Positions 9,047 through 17,302 of a stretch of 64,000 nt of DNA are shown in pieces. Position 1 is the first letter of the stretch. Every line of letters begins with the position of its first letter. Below the pieces are notes generated by a model, which saw only the letters and a list, made by a program, of their open reading frames with translations, was not told the DNA's origin and did not search any database. The DNA lies in the NCBI RefSeq assembly GCF_900119155.1, contig NZ_FPIR01000004.1:213263-277262 (forward strand). The letters are read 5' to 3'. The position numbers and the translations under genes were made by a program. The stretch comes from Ruminococcus sp. YE71. GTDB lineage: Bacteria; Bacillota; Clostridia; Oscillospirales; Ruminococcaceae.

Positions 9047-9621
9047 ATGGATTACTATTTTTAACAGTATTTACCGGAATCATCATCGAGATATCAAGAA
9101 TCGTAAGGCAGATAAAGTTCGGCAGGCTTATAAAAAATTCACACGAAAAAGCGTTTGTTCCGTATAAGCGCGTCGGCGGAAAATTCAGACTGAGAATGTC
9201 GGCAGCGTGGATCATCATCGAAATACTCGACCTTAGCATTACCGCTGAAAAAATCAGCCGCGCAAAAGAATACCTCGAAACAGACCTGTCGTATCATATG
9301 CGGACGGAAATCGCCGAATCGCTCTCACGGTATTCCTTGCACAGGATATGCTGTGTGTTCGTCCTTGTTTTCTATGTCGCGGTGCTTTTAAACGAACTTT
9401 TTTGGCTCAAAAAGAAACCCCTGGTCTGCATACTTCCGGACGGGGTGTACTACGAATATCATCACCTTGAACCTGTCGAGATACGATATGCGGTAAACGG
9501 CGGCAGAGTGATACTTTTAAACGATAAAGACAAGAAGATAGCAGAGGGCGAGTACACCGCCGACTGCGAAAAAATGCTAACGGCATACTACGCAAGTATT
9601 TCGGATATACCAATGTCTTAG
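9043..9621 (+). CDS. Two-TM membrane protein of unknown function (paralogue 2)
   Basis: A 192-residue protein not recognised by family. A hydrophobic segment lies at the N-terminus and a second at about residues 103-125 (ICCVFVLVFYVAVLLNELFW). The C-terminal domain, with IRYAVNGGRVILL and DCEKMLTAYYASI, parallels that of the preceding gene (IRYEFSG, ECDRILMTYY). It starts by ATGA overlap with paralogue 1. The local sequence is somewhat richer in A/T than its neighbours. It ends the Nudix-HD cassette; the methyltransferase gene starts 38 bp later. Confidence 0.7.
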   Translation: MNGLLFLTVFTGIIIEISRIVRQIKFGRLIKNSHEKAFVPYKRVGGKFRLRMSAAWIIIEILDLSITAEKISRAKEYLETDLSYHMRTEIAESLSRYSLHRICCVFVLVFYVAVLLNELFWLKKKPLVCILPDGVYYEYHHLEPVEIRYAVNGGRVILLNDKDKKIAEGEYTADCEKMLTAYYASISDIPMS

Positions 9622-9659
9622 ATATATCAAGCATAAATTACAGATAAGGAAGAAAATAT

Positions 9660-10532
9660 ATGAGAATAGCCGATAAATGGCAGGACTACAAGATAATCGA
9701 CACCTCGGACGGCATGAAGCTTGAAAGCTGGGGCGGCAAGATACTCTCCCGCCCCGATCCGCAGGTGATCTGGAAGACCGAGCACAAGACCGACCTCTGG
9801 GAAAAAGCGGACGCCGTTTACCACCGCTCGAAAAAGGGCGGCGGCGAATGGGAGCTGAGAAAACGTCTCCCCGAAAGCTGGACTGTCAGCTACGGCGCTC
9901 TCACATTCATTATCCGTCCGACAGGGTTCAAGCACACGGGTCTGTTCCCCGAACAGGCGGTGAACTGGGACTTCATGGGCGATAAGATCCGCGAAGTGAC
10001 CTCGCAGGGGAAGGAGTTCAAAATGCTCAACCTCTTCGCCTACACGGGCGGCGCTACCCTCGCCTGCGCCGAAGCAGGCGCTTCGGTCACTCACGTTGAC
10101 GCTTCAAAGGGTATGGTCAGCTGGGCAAGAGACAACGCCGCCGCAAGCGGTCTCTCCGACCGCCCCGTCCGCTGGCTGGTGGACGACTGCGAGAAGTTCG
10201 TAAGGCGTGAGATACGCCGTGGAAGCCGCTACGACGGCATCGTTATGGATCCACCCAGCTACGGCAGAGGTCCCGGCGGTGAAGTCTGGAAACTCGAAGA
10301 CTGCGTCTACGAACTGGTCAACACCTGCGCTCAGGTGCTCTCCGATTCGCCCTGCTTCTTCCTGCTCAACAGCTACACCACAGGTCTCTCACCCTCGGTA
10401 ATGGCGTACATCCTGAACGAGGTCATAGTGCCGAAGTTCGGAGGTCACGTCACCGCCGACGAGATAGGTCTCCCCGTTGAACTCGCCGGCAGCGCACTCC
10501 CCTGCGGCTCGACCGCCATATGGACTGTCTGA
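9660..10532 (+). CDS. Class I SAM-dependent methyltransferase, RlmI/RlmK-like
   Basis: A 290-residue methyltransferase resembling the catalytic half of 23S rRNA 5-methylcytosine/7-methylguanine enzymes (COG1092). SAM motif I is LNLFAYTGGATLACAEAGA, the acidic residue after strand 2 is in THVDAS, and motif IV is MDPPSYGRG, whose DPPxF/Y form is typical of nucleic-acid base methylation. It lacks the N-terminal PUA domain of RlmI. The likely target is rRNA, by inference. AAGGAAG lies upstream of the ATG. Confidence 0.88.
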   Translation: MRIADKWQDYKIIDTSDGMKLESWGGKILSRPDPQVIWKTEHKTDLWEKADAVYHRSKKGGGEWELRKRLPESWTVSYGALTFIIRPTGFKHTGLFPEQAVNWDFMGDKIREVTSQGKEFKMLNLFAYTGGATLACAEAGASVTHVDASKGMVSWARDNAAASGLSDRPVRWLVDDCEKFVRREIRRGSRYDGIVMDPPSYGRGPGGEVWKLEDCVYELVNTCAQVLSDSPCFFLLNSYTTGLSPSVMAYILNEVIVPKFGGHVTADEIGLPVELAGSALPCGSTAIWTV

Positions 10533-10654
10533 GGGGGGGAGAGTGCGGATATTACCTGTGGAAACCCGCACTCATTAACATAATAAGCAAGAAACGCCGA
10601 CCGAGCGGATCGGTGGGATTTCTTAGGATAAATAAAATCAGGAGGTAACACATC

Positions 10655-10903
10655 ATGGGACTCGACGTTAAGGACATCACGAAGGCAGTAGGCGGAGACG
10701 GCATCGCGAAAGCAGTTGACAAGGCTGTTGACGCTGTTGCGGACAAGGTAAAAGTACCCGTGCCCGACTCTGTGAAGAGCGAAGTTGTCAAGGAAGTCAA
10801 GAAGGCGGCGACTGCCGAGAACATCGAAAAGCTGGCCACCAAGGAGAACCTTGAAAAGGTCAAGGACGTTGCAGGCGGTCTTATCGACAAGGTCAAGAAG
10901 TAA
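10655..10903 (+). CDS. Small lysine-rich helical protein
   Basis: An 82-residue protein made almost wholly of K, D, E, A and V, predicted as amphipathic helices with repeats of the form [16 protein letters not shown]. There are no cysteines or membrane segments. A strong AGGAGG precedes the ATG, indicating high expression. Its stop TAA shares its last base with the ATG of ecfA1. I do not recognise the family. The 120 bp upstream contain an imperfect hairpin (GAGTGCGGA facing CCCGCACTC) that may end the previous transcript. Confidence 0.7.
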   Translation: MGLDVKDITKAVGGDGIAKAVDKAVDAVADKVKVPVPDSVKSEVVKEVKKAATAENIEKLATKENLEKVKDVAGGLIDKVKK

Positions 10904-11763
10904 TGGAATTTTTTCTTGACGCTGAAAACGTCCGTTTTTCCTACGTAAACGAAGCCGAAGAACCGCCCGTTCGCACCGAGGTGCTGAAAGACGTTACCCT
11001 GCGTGTGAAAAAGGGCGAGTTCACGGCGGTGCTCGGGCACAACGGTTCGGGCAAATCCACCCTTGCGAAGTGTTTCAACGCCATCAATCTGCCCGACAGC
11101 GGCACGGTGACGGTAGCGGGGCTTCGCACCGACGATGAAAACAATCTCCTGCCGATACGCAAGTCGGCAGGAATGGTTTTTCAGAATCCCGACAACCAGA
11201 TAGTCGCCACCATTGTCGAGGAGGACGTAGCCTTTGCGCTCGAAAACTTAGGCGTTGAACCTTCGGAGATACGCCGCCGCGTTGATGAAGCGCTGAAAAC
11301 GGTCGGAATGTACAAGTACCGTATGCACGCCCCCCACAAGCTGTCGGGCGGACAGAAGCAGAGGGTCGCCATCGCGGGGATACTTGCGATGAATCCCGAC
11401 TGCATACTTCTCGACGAGCCCACCGCCATGCTCGACCCCCGCGGACGCAAGGAAGTCATGGACACCATCAAGCGGCTCAACCGCGAACAGGGCGTGACCA
11501 TCGTGCTGATAACCCACTACATGGAAGAGGCAGCGCAGGCTGACCGCATCGTCGTTATCGACGGCGGCGAGTTACTGCTGGACGGCACGCCGAGAAAGAT
11601 ATTCTCACAGGTGGAGACGATGAAGAACCTCGGGCTCGACGTTCCGCAGGTGACAGAGCTGGCATGGCGGCTGAGGAAAGCGGGGTATGACATACCCGAA
11701 GACATCATAACCGAGGAGGAATGTGCCGAAGCTATCGCCGCTCTTCTGAAAAAAGGGGGCTGA
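10903..11763 (+). CDS. ecfA1: ECF transporter ATPase EcfA1
   Basis: One of the two cytoplasmic ATPases of an energy-coupling-factor vitamin/metal transporter. The 286-residue protein has Walker [10 protein letters not shown], the Q-loop VFQNPDNQI, signature LSGGQKQR, Walker [14 protein letters not shown] and the switch His in LITHYM. It pairs with EcfA2 and the membrane protein EcfT, and recruits exchangeable S components, none of which is encoded here. It overlaps the preceding small gene by one base. Unusually, an unrelated membrane protein gene separates it from ecfA2. Confidence 0.95.
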   Translation: MEFFLDAENVRFSYVNEAEEPPVRTEVLKDVTLRVKKGEFTAVLGHNGSGKSTLAKCFNAINLPDSGTVTVAGLRTDDENNLLPIRKSAGMVFQNPDNQIVATIVEEDVAFALENLGVEPSEIRRRVDEALKTVGMYKYRMHAPHKLSGGQKQRVAIAGILAMNPDCILLDEPTAMLDPRGRKEVMDTIKRLNREQGVTIVLITHYMEEAAQADRIVVIDGGELLLDGTPRKIFSQVETMKNLGLDVPQVTELAWRLRKAGYDIPEDIITEEECAEAIAALLKKGG

Positions 11764-11767
11764 CGGT

Positions 11768-12553
11768 ATGCTCACACTTATCTCGGCGGTGATACTCGCC
11801 GTGCTGATACTGAAAGAGAAGAACAAAAAGCTCACGCTCTCGGGCGTGAATAGCTCTGCGGCGATGATGCTGATATCATCAGCGGCTGTGGGCATAGCGG
11901 TGTTCGACTTTATCCGTTCACTGCTGTCCATACTCAATTCGTTCTTCAAGGTCGATGATATGTTCGGGAACCTCGGCGTACTGGTATTCAGCTCGAAAGT
12001 ATTTTCGGGCATAAACCTTGCCATATCCTCGATACTGATGATACCGCTCGCTATCGCCGCGATATACATACTGGTGACGATGGTTCGCCGCCCCCTCGAA
12101 CGGGAGGGCGCTGAAAACGATGCGGTCTTTGAGTCGCGCTGTGCCGAACGCCACGCACACATGGCGATGATCGCGGCAGAGGTGACAGGCGTGACGTTTG
12201 TCGCGTCGATACTGGCTACGATACCGTTCTGGTCGCAGTTTATCGCGATGGTGATAATACTCAACCCAGTAACGGTGCTGTTCTTGATTCTCGTCACGTT
12301 CGGACTGGCGTTCATCCCCCTTATCGCTCTCGCGGTGCTGGGGAACGCTCCGCTGATAATCATATTCTCCGTGGCGACTACGGCGCTGACCGCACTGTAC
12401 GCCTTCTCGGCAGTATTCGGGATAGCGGCATCGGTGAGGGCGTACCGTTCGCACAGAGCTGAAAAAGCCGAAGCGGTCATTTGCGGACTGCTGTCGCTCC
12501 TGCCTGTATGGAGCATTTTCCCGATGATATATCTGCGGAAGAAATGCAGATGA
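11768..12553 (+). CDS. Multi-spanning membrane protein of unknown function inside the ecf operon
   Basis: A 261-residue hydrophobic protein with about six predicted transmembrane segments, including residues 1-15, 34-60, 75-104, 138-160, 170-195 and 200-222, and a basic C-terminus. I do not recognise it; it lacks the motifs of EcfT or of known S components. It starts 4 bp after ecfA1 and ends 55 bp before ecfA2, so it is co-transcribed with them. It could be a private S component or an accessory protein, but the sequence alone does not decide this. Confidence 0.7.
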   Translation: MLTLISAVILAVLILKEKNKKLTLSGVNSSAAMMLISSAAVGIAVFDFIRSLLSILNSFFKVDDMFGNLGVLVFSSKVFSGINLAISSILMIPLAIAAIYILVTMVRRPLEREGAENDAVFESRCAERHAHMAMIAAEVTGVTFVASILATIPFWSQFIAMVIILNPVTVLFLILVTFGLAFIPLIALAVLGNAPLIIIFSVATTALTALYAFSAVFGIAASVRAYRSHRAEKAEAVICGLLSLLPVWSIFPMIYLRKKCR

Positions 12554-12608
12554 CTGAGCACGGAAGAGATGTGCTTTCGGGAGACACATTTACCAAAAGG
12601 AAAGTAAA

Positions 12609-13469
12609 ATGGCAATAATTGAAACTAAAGAGCTGACCTACGTCTACGGCGAGAATACACCGTTCAGAAAGGTCGCGCTCGACAAGGTGAGCATCGAGAT
12701 AAACGAAGGCGAGATGATAGGACTCATCGGACACACGGGTTCGGGCAAGTCCACGCTGATACAGCATTTCAACGGACTGATGAAGCCGACCTCGGGCAAG
12801 GTGCTCGTTGACGGCGAGGATTTCTTCGCCGATAAGAAGAAACTCCGCGAAGTGCGGTTCAAGGTGGGGCTGGTGTTCCAGTATCCCGAGTATCAGCTCT
12901 TCGAGGAGACGGTGGCGAAGGACATCGCATACGGTCCGAAGAACATGGGGCTCGACGAAGCCGAGATAAACAGGCGCGTACATGACGCCGCCGAGCTTGT
13001 GGGACTGACGGCGGAACAGCTGCAAAAATCGCCCTTCGAGCTTTCGGGCGGTCAGAAACGCCGCGCCGCTATCGCGGGAGTGATGGCGATGGAGCCGAAA
13101 GCACTCATACTGGACGAGCCTGCGTCGGGTCTTGACCCGCAGGGACGCGACCGCATTTTCGATATGCTCAAACGCTACCACACCGAAAAGAAGAACACAG
13201 TCATCGTAGTCTCGCACTCGATGGAGGATATAGCAAAATTCGCGGACAGGATACTTGTGATGAACGAGGGCAGTGTATTTTGTTTCGACACGCCGCCGAA
13301 GGTGTTCGGCAGGAGCCGCGAACTTGAACAGATAGGACTTGCCGTGCCGCAGGTAACTCGGGTCATCGGCAGACTGAACGACATGGGATTCGACCTCGGC
13401 AGCGATGTTTACACGATAGGATATGCCGAAAAGCTGATACGGGCACGTCTCGGCGAGAAGGTACAGTAA
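12609..13469 (+). CDS. ecfA2: ECF transporter ATPase EcfA2
   Basis: The second ATPase of the ECF module, 286 residues. Walker A is GHTGSGKST, the Q-loop VFQYPEYQLF, signature LSGGQKRR, Walker B ALILDEPASGLDP and the switch His in VVSHSMED. The YPEYQLF Q-loop region is characteristic of EcfA2 as opposed to EcfA1. AAAGGAAAG stands before the ATG at 12609. ecfT follows after 57 bp. Confidence 0.95.
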   Translation: MAIIETKELTYVYGENTPFRKVALDKVSIEINEGEMIGLIGHTGSGKSTLIQHFNGLMKPTSGKVLVDGEDFFADKKKLREVRFKVGLVFQYPEYQLFEETVAKDIAYGPKNMGLDEAEINRRVHDAAELVGLTAEQLQKSPFELSGGQKRRAAIAGVMAMEPKALILDEPASGLDPQGRDRIFDMLKRYHTEKKNTVIVVSHSMEDIAKFADRILVMNEGSVFCFDTPPKVFGRSRELEQIGLAVPQVTRVIGRLNDMGFDLGSDVYTIGYAEKLIRARLGEKVQ

Positions 13470-13526
13470 GCTCACTGCCGAAAGCCTGCTTCTGACGGCA
13501 GGACATAATGATAGAAGGAAAGTATT

Positions 13527-14333
13527 TTGCTGAAGGATATTACACTTGGACAATTTTTCCCGGGTGATTCACCCGTACATAAACTCGACCCCCGCATAAA
13601 ACTCGTGCTGACGGTGGAATTCATCGTGATGCTGTTCGCGGCGAAAAGTATGTGGGGCATCGGCGTGGGCGCACTCTTCTGCCTCATCAGCTTCGCGATG
13701 TCGAAAGTACCCGCGACGCTGATGGTGAAGAGCTTAAAGCCCATCATCCCCCTCATCCTGATAACCTCGGTGCTGAACCTGTTCTTTATCAAGACGGGGG
13801 ACACCCTCTGGAAGTGGAAGATACTCCGGATAACCACCGAAGGCAGAGACACGGCACTTTTCATGGTAGCGAGGATAATCCTGCTCATCATCGGCTCGTC
13901 GCTGCTGACGTACACGACCTCGCCCATCGACCTGACGGATGCTATCGAGCATCTGCTCTCGCCGCTGAAGAAGATAAAAGTTCCTGTTCACGAGCTGGCG
14001 ATGATGATGACGATAGCTCTGCGTTTCATCCCGACGCTGATCGAGGAGACGGACAAGATAATGAACGCGCAGAAAGCGCGCGGTTCGGAGCTTGACACGG
14101 GCAGTTTCAAGGACAAAGTAAGGGGAATGATACCGATATTCATCCCGTTGTTCGTATCGTCATTCAGGCGAGCCGAGGAGCTTGCGACCGCGATGGAGTG
14201 CCGTTGTTATCATGGCGGCGAAGGCAGAACGAGAATGAAGCAGCTCCACACAAGCTATCTGGACGTAATAGCGATGATATACACAACGATATTTTTCGCA
14301 GCCATAATAACCCTGAATATAGTAATAAAGTGA
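13527..14333 (+). CDS. ecfT: ECF transporter transmembrane protein EcfT
   Basis: EcfT is the membrane scaffold linking the ATPases to the substrate-binding S component. The 268-residue protein has about five membrane segments and the typical N-terminus MLKDITLGQFFPGDSPVHKLDPR. The coupling-helix motif appears as QKARGSE; the second copy is MECRCYHG, so the usual Ala-Arg-Gly is altered there. The start is TTG at 13527, supported by AGAAGGAAAG upstream. The substrate is unknown because no S component is adjacent. truA follows, a common clostridial order. Confidence 0.93.
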   Translation: MLKDITLGQFFPGDSPVHKLDPRIKLVLTVEFIVMLFAAKSMWGIGVGALFCLISFAMSKVPATLMVKSLKPIIPLILITSVLNLFFIKTGDTLWKWKILRITTEGRDTALFMVARIILLIIGSSLLTYTTSPIDLTDAIEHLLSPLKKIKVPVHELAMMMTIALRFIPTLIEETDKIMNAQKARGSELDTGSFKDKVRGMIPIFIPLFVSSFRRAEELATAMECRCYHGGEGRTRMKQLHTSYLDVIAMIYTTIFFAAIITLNIVIK

Positions 14334-14426
14334 GCATAGCTTAGCGATATCCAGACAAACGAAGCGTGTTCGCCGCGGGCGAAACAAAAAGCACCTCTCA
14401 CAGATAAAAGGAAAGTATTAACAAAC

Positions 14427-15200
14427 ATGAAAAACTATAAAGTCCGCCTTGCGTATAAAGGCACAGCTTACCACGGTTTCCAGCGGCAGGGTAACGCTTA
14501 TACCGTTCAGCAGGCGGTGGAGGAAGCCCTCGGACGGCTGCTGGGCGAGACTGTCACCATCTACGGCTGCTCGCGCACAGACGCAGGCGTTCACGCACGG
14601 GAATTCTACTTCAGCTTCAGGACAGACAACCCCATCCCGATACGGGGAATAATCTACGGCTGCAATTCGCAGCTGCCCGACGATATAGCTGTCCTCTCCT
14701 GCGAACAGGCGGATGACGATTTTCACGCCAGATACTGCTCGAAGGGCAAGGAGTATCAGTATATCGTCCACAACAGCGAGATAAAAGACCCGTTCTACGT
14801 GGATACCGCTTACCGCTCGGGCAAACATATCGACGCCGTGATGCTCGACCGCGAGGCGAAGGCTTTTATCGGTGAGCATGACTTCCGCGGTTTCTGCTCC
14901 GCTGACTGCACTAAGGAAAATACCGTCCGCACAATCTACAGATTCGATGTCCGCCGCGAGGGTGAGCTCGTTATCTTTACCGTCTCGGGTAACGGATTTC
15001 TGTACAATATGGTGCGGATAATGGTCGGTACTCTGCTCTCGGTAGCCGAGGGCAAGCTGCCGCAGGGCTGCATCCCCGACCTTATAGAAAAACGCGACCG
15101 CACCCTCGCAGGACGCACCGCGCCTCCGCAGGGTCTGTACCTCAAACGCGTGTTCTACGATGAAAAAGAAATATCAGGGAAAGGAGAAACAGATATATGA
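14427..15200 (+). CDS. truA: tRNA pseudouridine(38-40) synthase TruA
   Basis: TruA isomerises uridines 38-40 in the tRNA anticodon arm. The 257-residue protein has the catalytic D52 in GCSRTDAGVHA, the N-terminal strand YKVRLAYKGTAYHGFQRQ, and the C-terminal FLYNMVRIMVGTLL helix typical of the family. AAAGGAAAG precedes the ATG. The stop overlaps the start of the next gene (ATGA). Confidence 0.97.
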   Translation: MKNYKVRLAYKGTAYHGFQRQGNAYTVQQAVEEALGRLLGETVTIYGCSRTDAGVHAREFYFSFRTDNPIPIRGIIYGCNSQLPDDIAVLSCEQADDDFHARYCSKGKEYQYIVHNSEIKDPFYVDTAYRSGKHIDAVMLDREAKAFIGEHDFRGFCSADCTKENTVRTIYRFDVRREGELVIFTVSGNGFLYNMVRIMVGTLLSVAEGKLPQGCIPDLIEKRDRTLAGRTAPPQGLYLKRVFYDEKEISGKGETDI

Positions 15201-16414
15201 GCGACGAAAAAAAGAAAAAGCCCGATGCGCCCGATAAACACCACGCCGTCCACACCGACATAAACACAGTGCGGCGCAACGAACGCTCTATACGCCGAAT
15301 GAAAAGGCTGCTCGCTCTGCTGATGGTGATACTCATCGGTCTCGCCATATACATGACCTACCCCATGTGGATGCCGAAGCTTGAGGGCATCTTCGACAAG
15401 CCCGTCACCACCATCCACAACGACGGCAAGGCCGAGGGCGGCAACTTCCCCATCGAGCCCACCGAAAAGACAACTAACATCCTGGCGCTCGGCAACCAGC
15501 TGATGACCGCCGACGCTCACAGCCTGACCCTCTACAGCTCGGACGGCGAAAAGACCGACTCCTTCGCGCACGCCTTCTCGAAGCCTGTCGAAAGGGTCTG
15601 CGGAAAACGCGCACTGGTGTTCGACAGCGGCGCCTACGGCTTCAAGCTCTACAGCAAAAAGGGCGAGATATATTCAAAGACCACCGACGACATAATCCTC
15701 TCGGGCTCCCTGTCCGAAAACGGCACGGCTGCCATCCTTACCGAGAGCAGCAAGTACGCTTCGCTGGTGCTGTTCTACGACAAGGACGGAAAGCTCGTCT
15801 ACCGCTACGGCTGCACATCCCGAGTGATGGCGGTATCGGTCACCGAGGACGGCAAGAGCGCATACGTCTGCACCTTCTGTTCTCAGGACGGCGAGATATT
15901 CTCGCAGGTCCGCAGGCTCGACTTCTCTCAGGACGGCGAGCAGATGGTCAGCGAGGACATCCGCACCCTCGCCATCGACTGCATCTGCAACGATGCGGGA
16001 GACATACTGGTGGCAGGCGACACGGGGCTTTACACGGTCTCGCCCGAGGGCAAGCTGGTGTCGAGCTACGAGTTTGACGGCACGCTCAGCTACGCGGCGC
16101 TCGGCAGGGGATGTTCGGCGGCGATAGTCGCGAACGCCACCGACAACGACTCGACGCTTGTCATCGCGGCGTCGGGTGCCGAGGACACAGAAGCCTTCAG
16201 GACTGCGACGATAGACAGCTCGGTCAAGAAGCTCTCCATCGCGGACGACAGGGTGCTGATGCTCACCGACAGCAAGGTGCTTTCCTACGCATTCAGCGGC
16301 ACGCTTGCGGCGGAAGCCGATGTCGGCAGGGAGTATGTGAACTTCATCTATGCGGACAGCGCGGTATATCTTGCGGGAAAGCGCGGCATCGACAAGATAA
16401 AGTTCGAGATGTAA
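15197..16414 (+). CDS. Single-TM protein with extracytoplasmic beta-propeller-like domain (possibly DUF5711)
   Basis: A 405-residue protein with a basic, hydrophilic N-terminus, one transmembrane segment at about residues 37-56 (RLLALLMVILIGLAIYMTY), and a long beta-rich extracytoplasmic part. That part has recurring short blade-like strands such as ALVFDSGAYGFKLYSKKG, VLFYDKDGKLVYRY and DILVAGDTGLYTV, as in WD/quinoprotein propellers. The architecture fits clostridial DUF5711 proteins, a family assignment made from memory. Function is unknown. It is translationally coupled to truA by an ATGA overlap and ends this long operon. Confidence 0.75.
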   Translation: MSDEKKKKPDAPDKHHAVHTDINTVRRNERSIRRMKRLLALLMVILIGLAIYMTYPMWMPKLEGIFDKPVTTIHNDGKAEGGNFPIEPTEKTTNILALGNQLMTADAHSLTLYSSDGEKTDSFAHAFSKPVERVCGKRALVFDSGAYGFKLYSKKGEIYSKTTDDIILSGSLSENGTAAILTESSKYASLVLFYDKDGKLVYRYGCTSRVMAVSVTEDGKSAYVCTFCSQDGEIFSQVRRLDFSQDGEQMVSEDIRTLAIDCICNDAGDILVAGDTGLYTVSPEGKLVSSYEFDGTLSYAALGRGCSAAIVANATDNDSTLVIAASGAEDTEAFRTATIDSSVKKLSIADDRVLMLTDSKVLSYAFSGTLAAEADVGREYVNFIYADSAVYLAGKRGIDKIKFEM

Positions 16415-16459
16415 GCGAACGGATGTTTGTGAATATTTACAATTTCGGCTCATCCCATT

Positions 16460-16473
16460 TGTGAAATTTCACA
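16460..16473. promoter_or_regulatory. Perfect 14 bp palindrome TGTGAAATTTCACA
   Basis: A perfect inverted repeat in the 234 bp gap between two plus-strand genes, about 75 bp upstream of the -35 box of the ribonucleotide-reductase-like gene. It looks like an operator for a dimeric regulator; the cognate protein is unknown. Confidence 0.4.
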
Positions 16474-16547
16474 TCACGGTTAACTAATTGTCAGGTATGC
16501 ACAAGAATGTGAACCTCCTTTTTATATTAATAGCACAGCCTTCTCTC

Positions 16548-16576
16548 TTGACAAACACAACATATTGTGGTATAAT
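16548..16576 (+). promoter_or_regulatory. Promoter of the 89-residue NrdD-tail-like gene
   Basis: TTGACA (16548-16553), 17 bp spacer, TATAAT (16571-16576). The spacer contains the first NrdR-like box, so repressor binding would block RNA polymerase. Confidence 0.85.
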
Positions 16577-16602
16577 ACATAATACACCACAACAATATGT
16601 TG
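16555..16602 (+). promoter_or_regulatory. Pair of NrdR-like boxes
   Basis: Box 1 ACACAACATATTGTGG (16555-16570) and box 2 CCACAACAATATGTTG (16587-16602) both keep the AC...GT frame of the NrdR consensus (ACACwATATATwGTGT). Their centres are 32 bp apart, about three helical turns, as in known NrdR operators. Box 1 fills the promoter spacer and box 2 covers the predicted start of transcription. NrdR represses ribonucleotide reductase genes in response to ATP/dATP. Confidence 0.7.
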
Positions 16603-16648
16603 AGTGCGAATGTAGATATGTAAAGTAATATATTGGGAGGAAAATGAA

Positions 16649-16918
16649 ATGGTAAACGTAAATGTAACAAACGGAAAGCTTTCACAGGCTGAGATCAACG
16701 CATATATCGCTCATGCAAAGGAGCAGTACCCCGAAAAGTGCATCGAGTCGATGGATATAAAGCTCGACGGCGACTATGTTGACGTTGAATATCATTTTGC
16801 TGACGTGCCTTTCCAGCGCATCAGACGTATCACGGGCTACCTTGTTGGTACCCTGGACCGTTTCAACAACGCAAAGCGCAGCGAGGTCGAGGACAGAGTT
16901 AAGCACAACGTTTCGTGA
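16649..16918 (+). CDS. Small protein resembling the C-terminal tail of anaerobic ribonucleotide reductase
   Basis: An 89-residue protein. Its last third, RITGYLVGTLDRFNNAKRSE followed by a DRVKH segment, resembles the tail (GYL...KxxExxDRVKH) of class III ribonucleoside-triphosphate reductases, but there is no catalytic body and no obvious glycyl-radical site. The pair of NrdR-like boxes over its promoter supports a role in deoxynucleotide synthesis. GGGAGG lies before the ATG at 16649, and a strong terminator follows. The assignment is from motif memory plus regulation; the precise role is unknown. Confidence 0.65.
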   Translation: MVNVNVTNGKLSQAEINAYIAHAKEQYPEKCIESMDIKLDGDYVDVEYHFADVPFQRIRRITGYLVGTLDRFNNAKRSEVEDRVKHNVS

Positions 16919-16940
16919 GGCAATATATCATATAACAGTA

Positions 16941-16977
16941 CCGCCGTACACTATATGTAGTGTACGGCGGTTTTTTT
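16941..16977 (+). terminator. Rho-independent terminator
   Basis: A 13 bp GC-rich stem (CCGCCGTACACTA facing TAGTGTACGGCGG) with a TATG loop, followed by seven Ts. It lies 22 bp after the stop of the 89-residue protein. Confidence 0.93.
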
Positions 16978-17002
16978 GCGTCTATTGTTTGCTGGTCGTG
17001 TG

Positions 17003-17289
17003 ATTGGATCGCTGGCGCGATCTTGGGGGGGGCGCTCGAATCGCTTCGCTCTCTCACGAAAATAAAATCGGCAAATCCTGTGTTCTTGATAGATCGTGAT
17101 GGTCTTTCATTTTGCGCCTTTTGGGACAGTTTGCTTGGATTTGCCGATTTTATGTGTGGGTTGTTCATTTGGTTCTCTTTCGGGGTAAAGCGTTGTTCCC
17201 AATGTGCCTTCGGCGACTGGGGGAACCCTTTGAAAAGGGTCTCCCCCAGATCCCCTCCTAAACTTTTTAGTCTCTTGCATGAACGGGAC
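17003..17289 (+). repeat. Composite intergenic repeat, family B (copy 1)
   Basis: Layout: a small hairpin GATCGC-TGGC-GCGATC (17007-17022); a conserved segment containing TCGAATCGCTTCGCTCTCTC; a 92 bp unit (17062-17153) whose 17-nt ends ATAAAATCGGCAAATCC are perfect inverted repeats; a hairpin with GACCCTTTGAAAAGGGTC-like arms; and a tail containing CCCCTCCTAAAC. Related copies are at 48293-48945 (two units) and 59281-59570. This copy lies between convergent genes. No coding sequence is credible here. Confidence 0.8.
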
Positions 17290-17302
17290 GTTTGTTTGTT
17301 GG

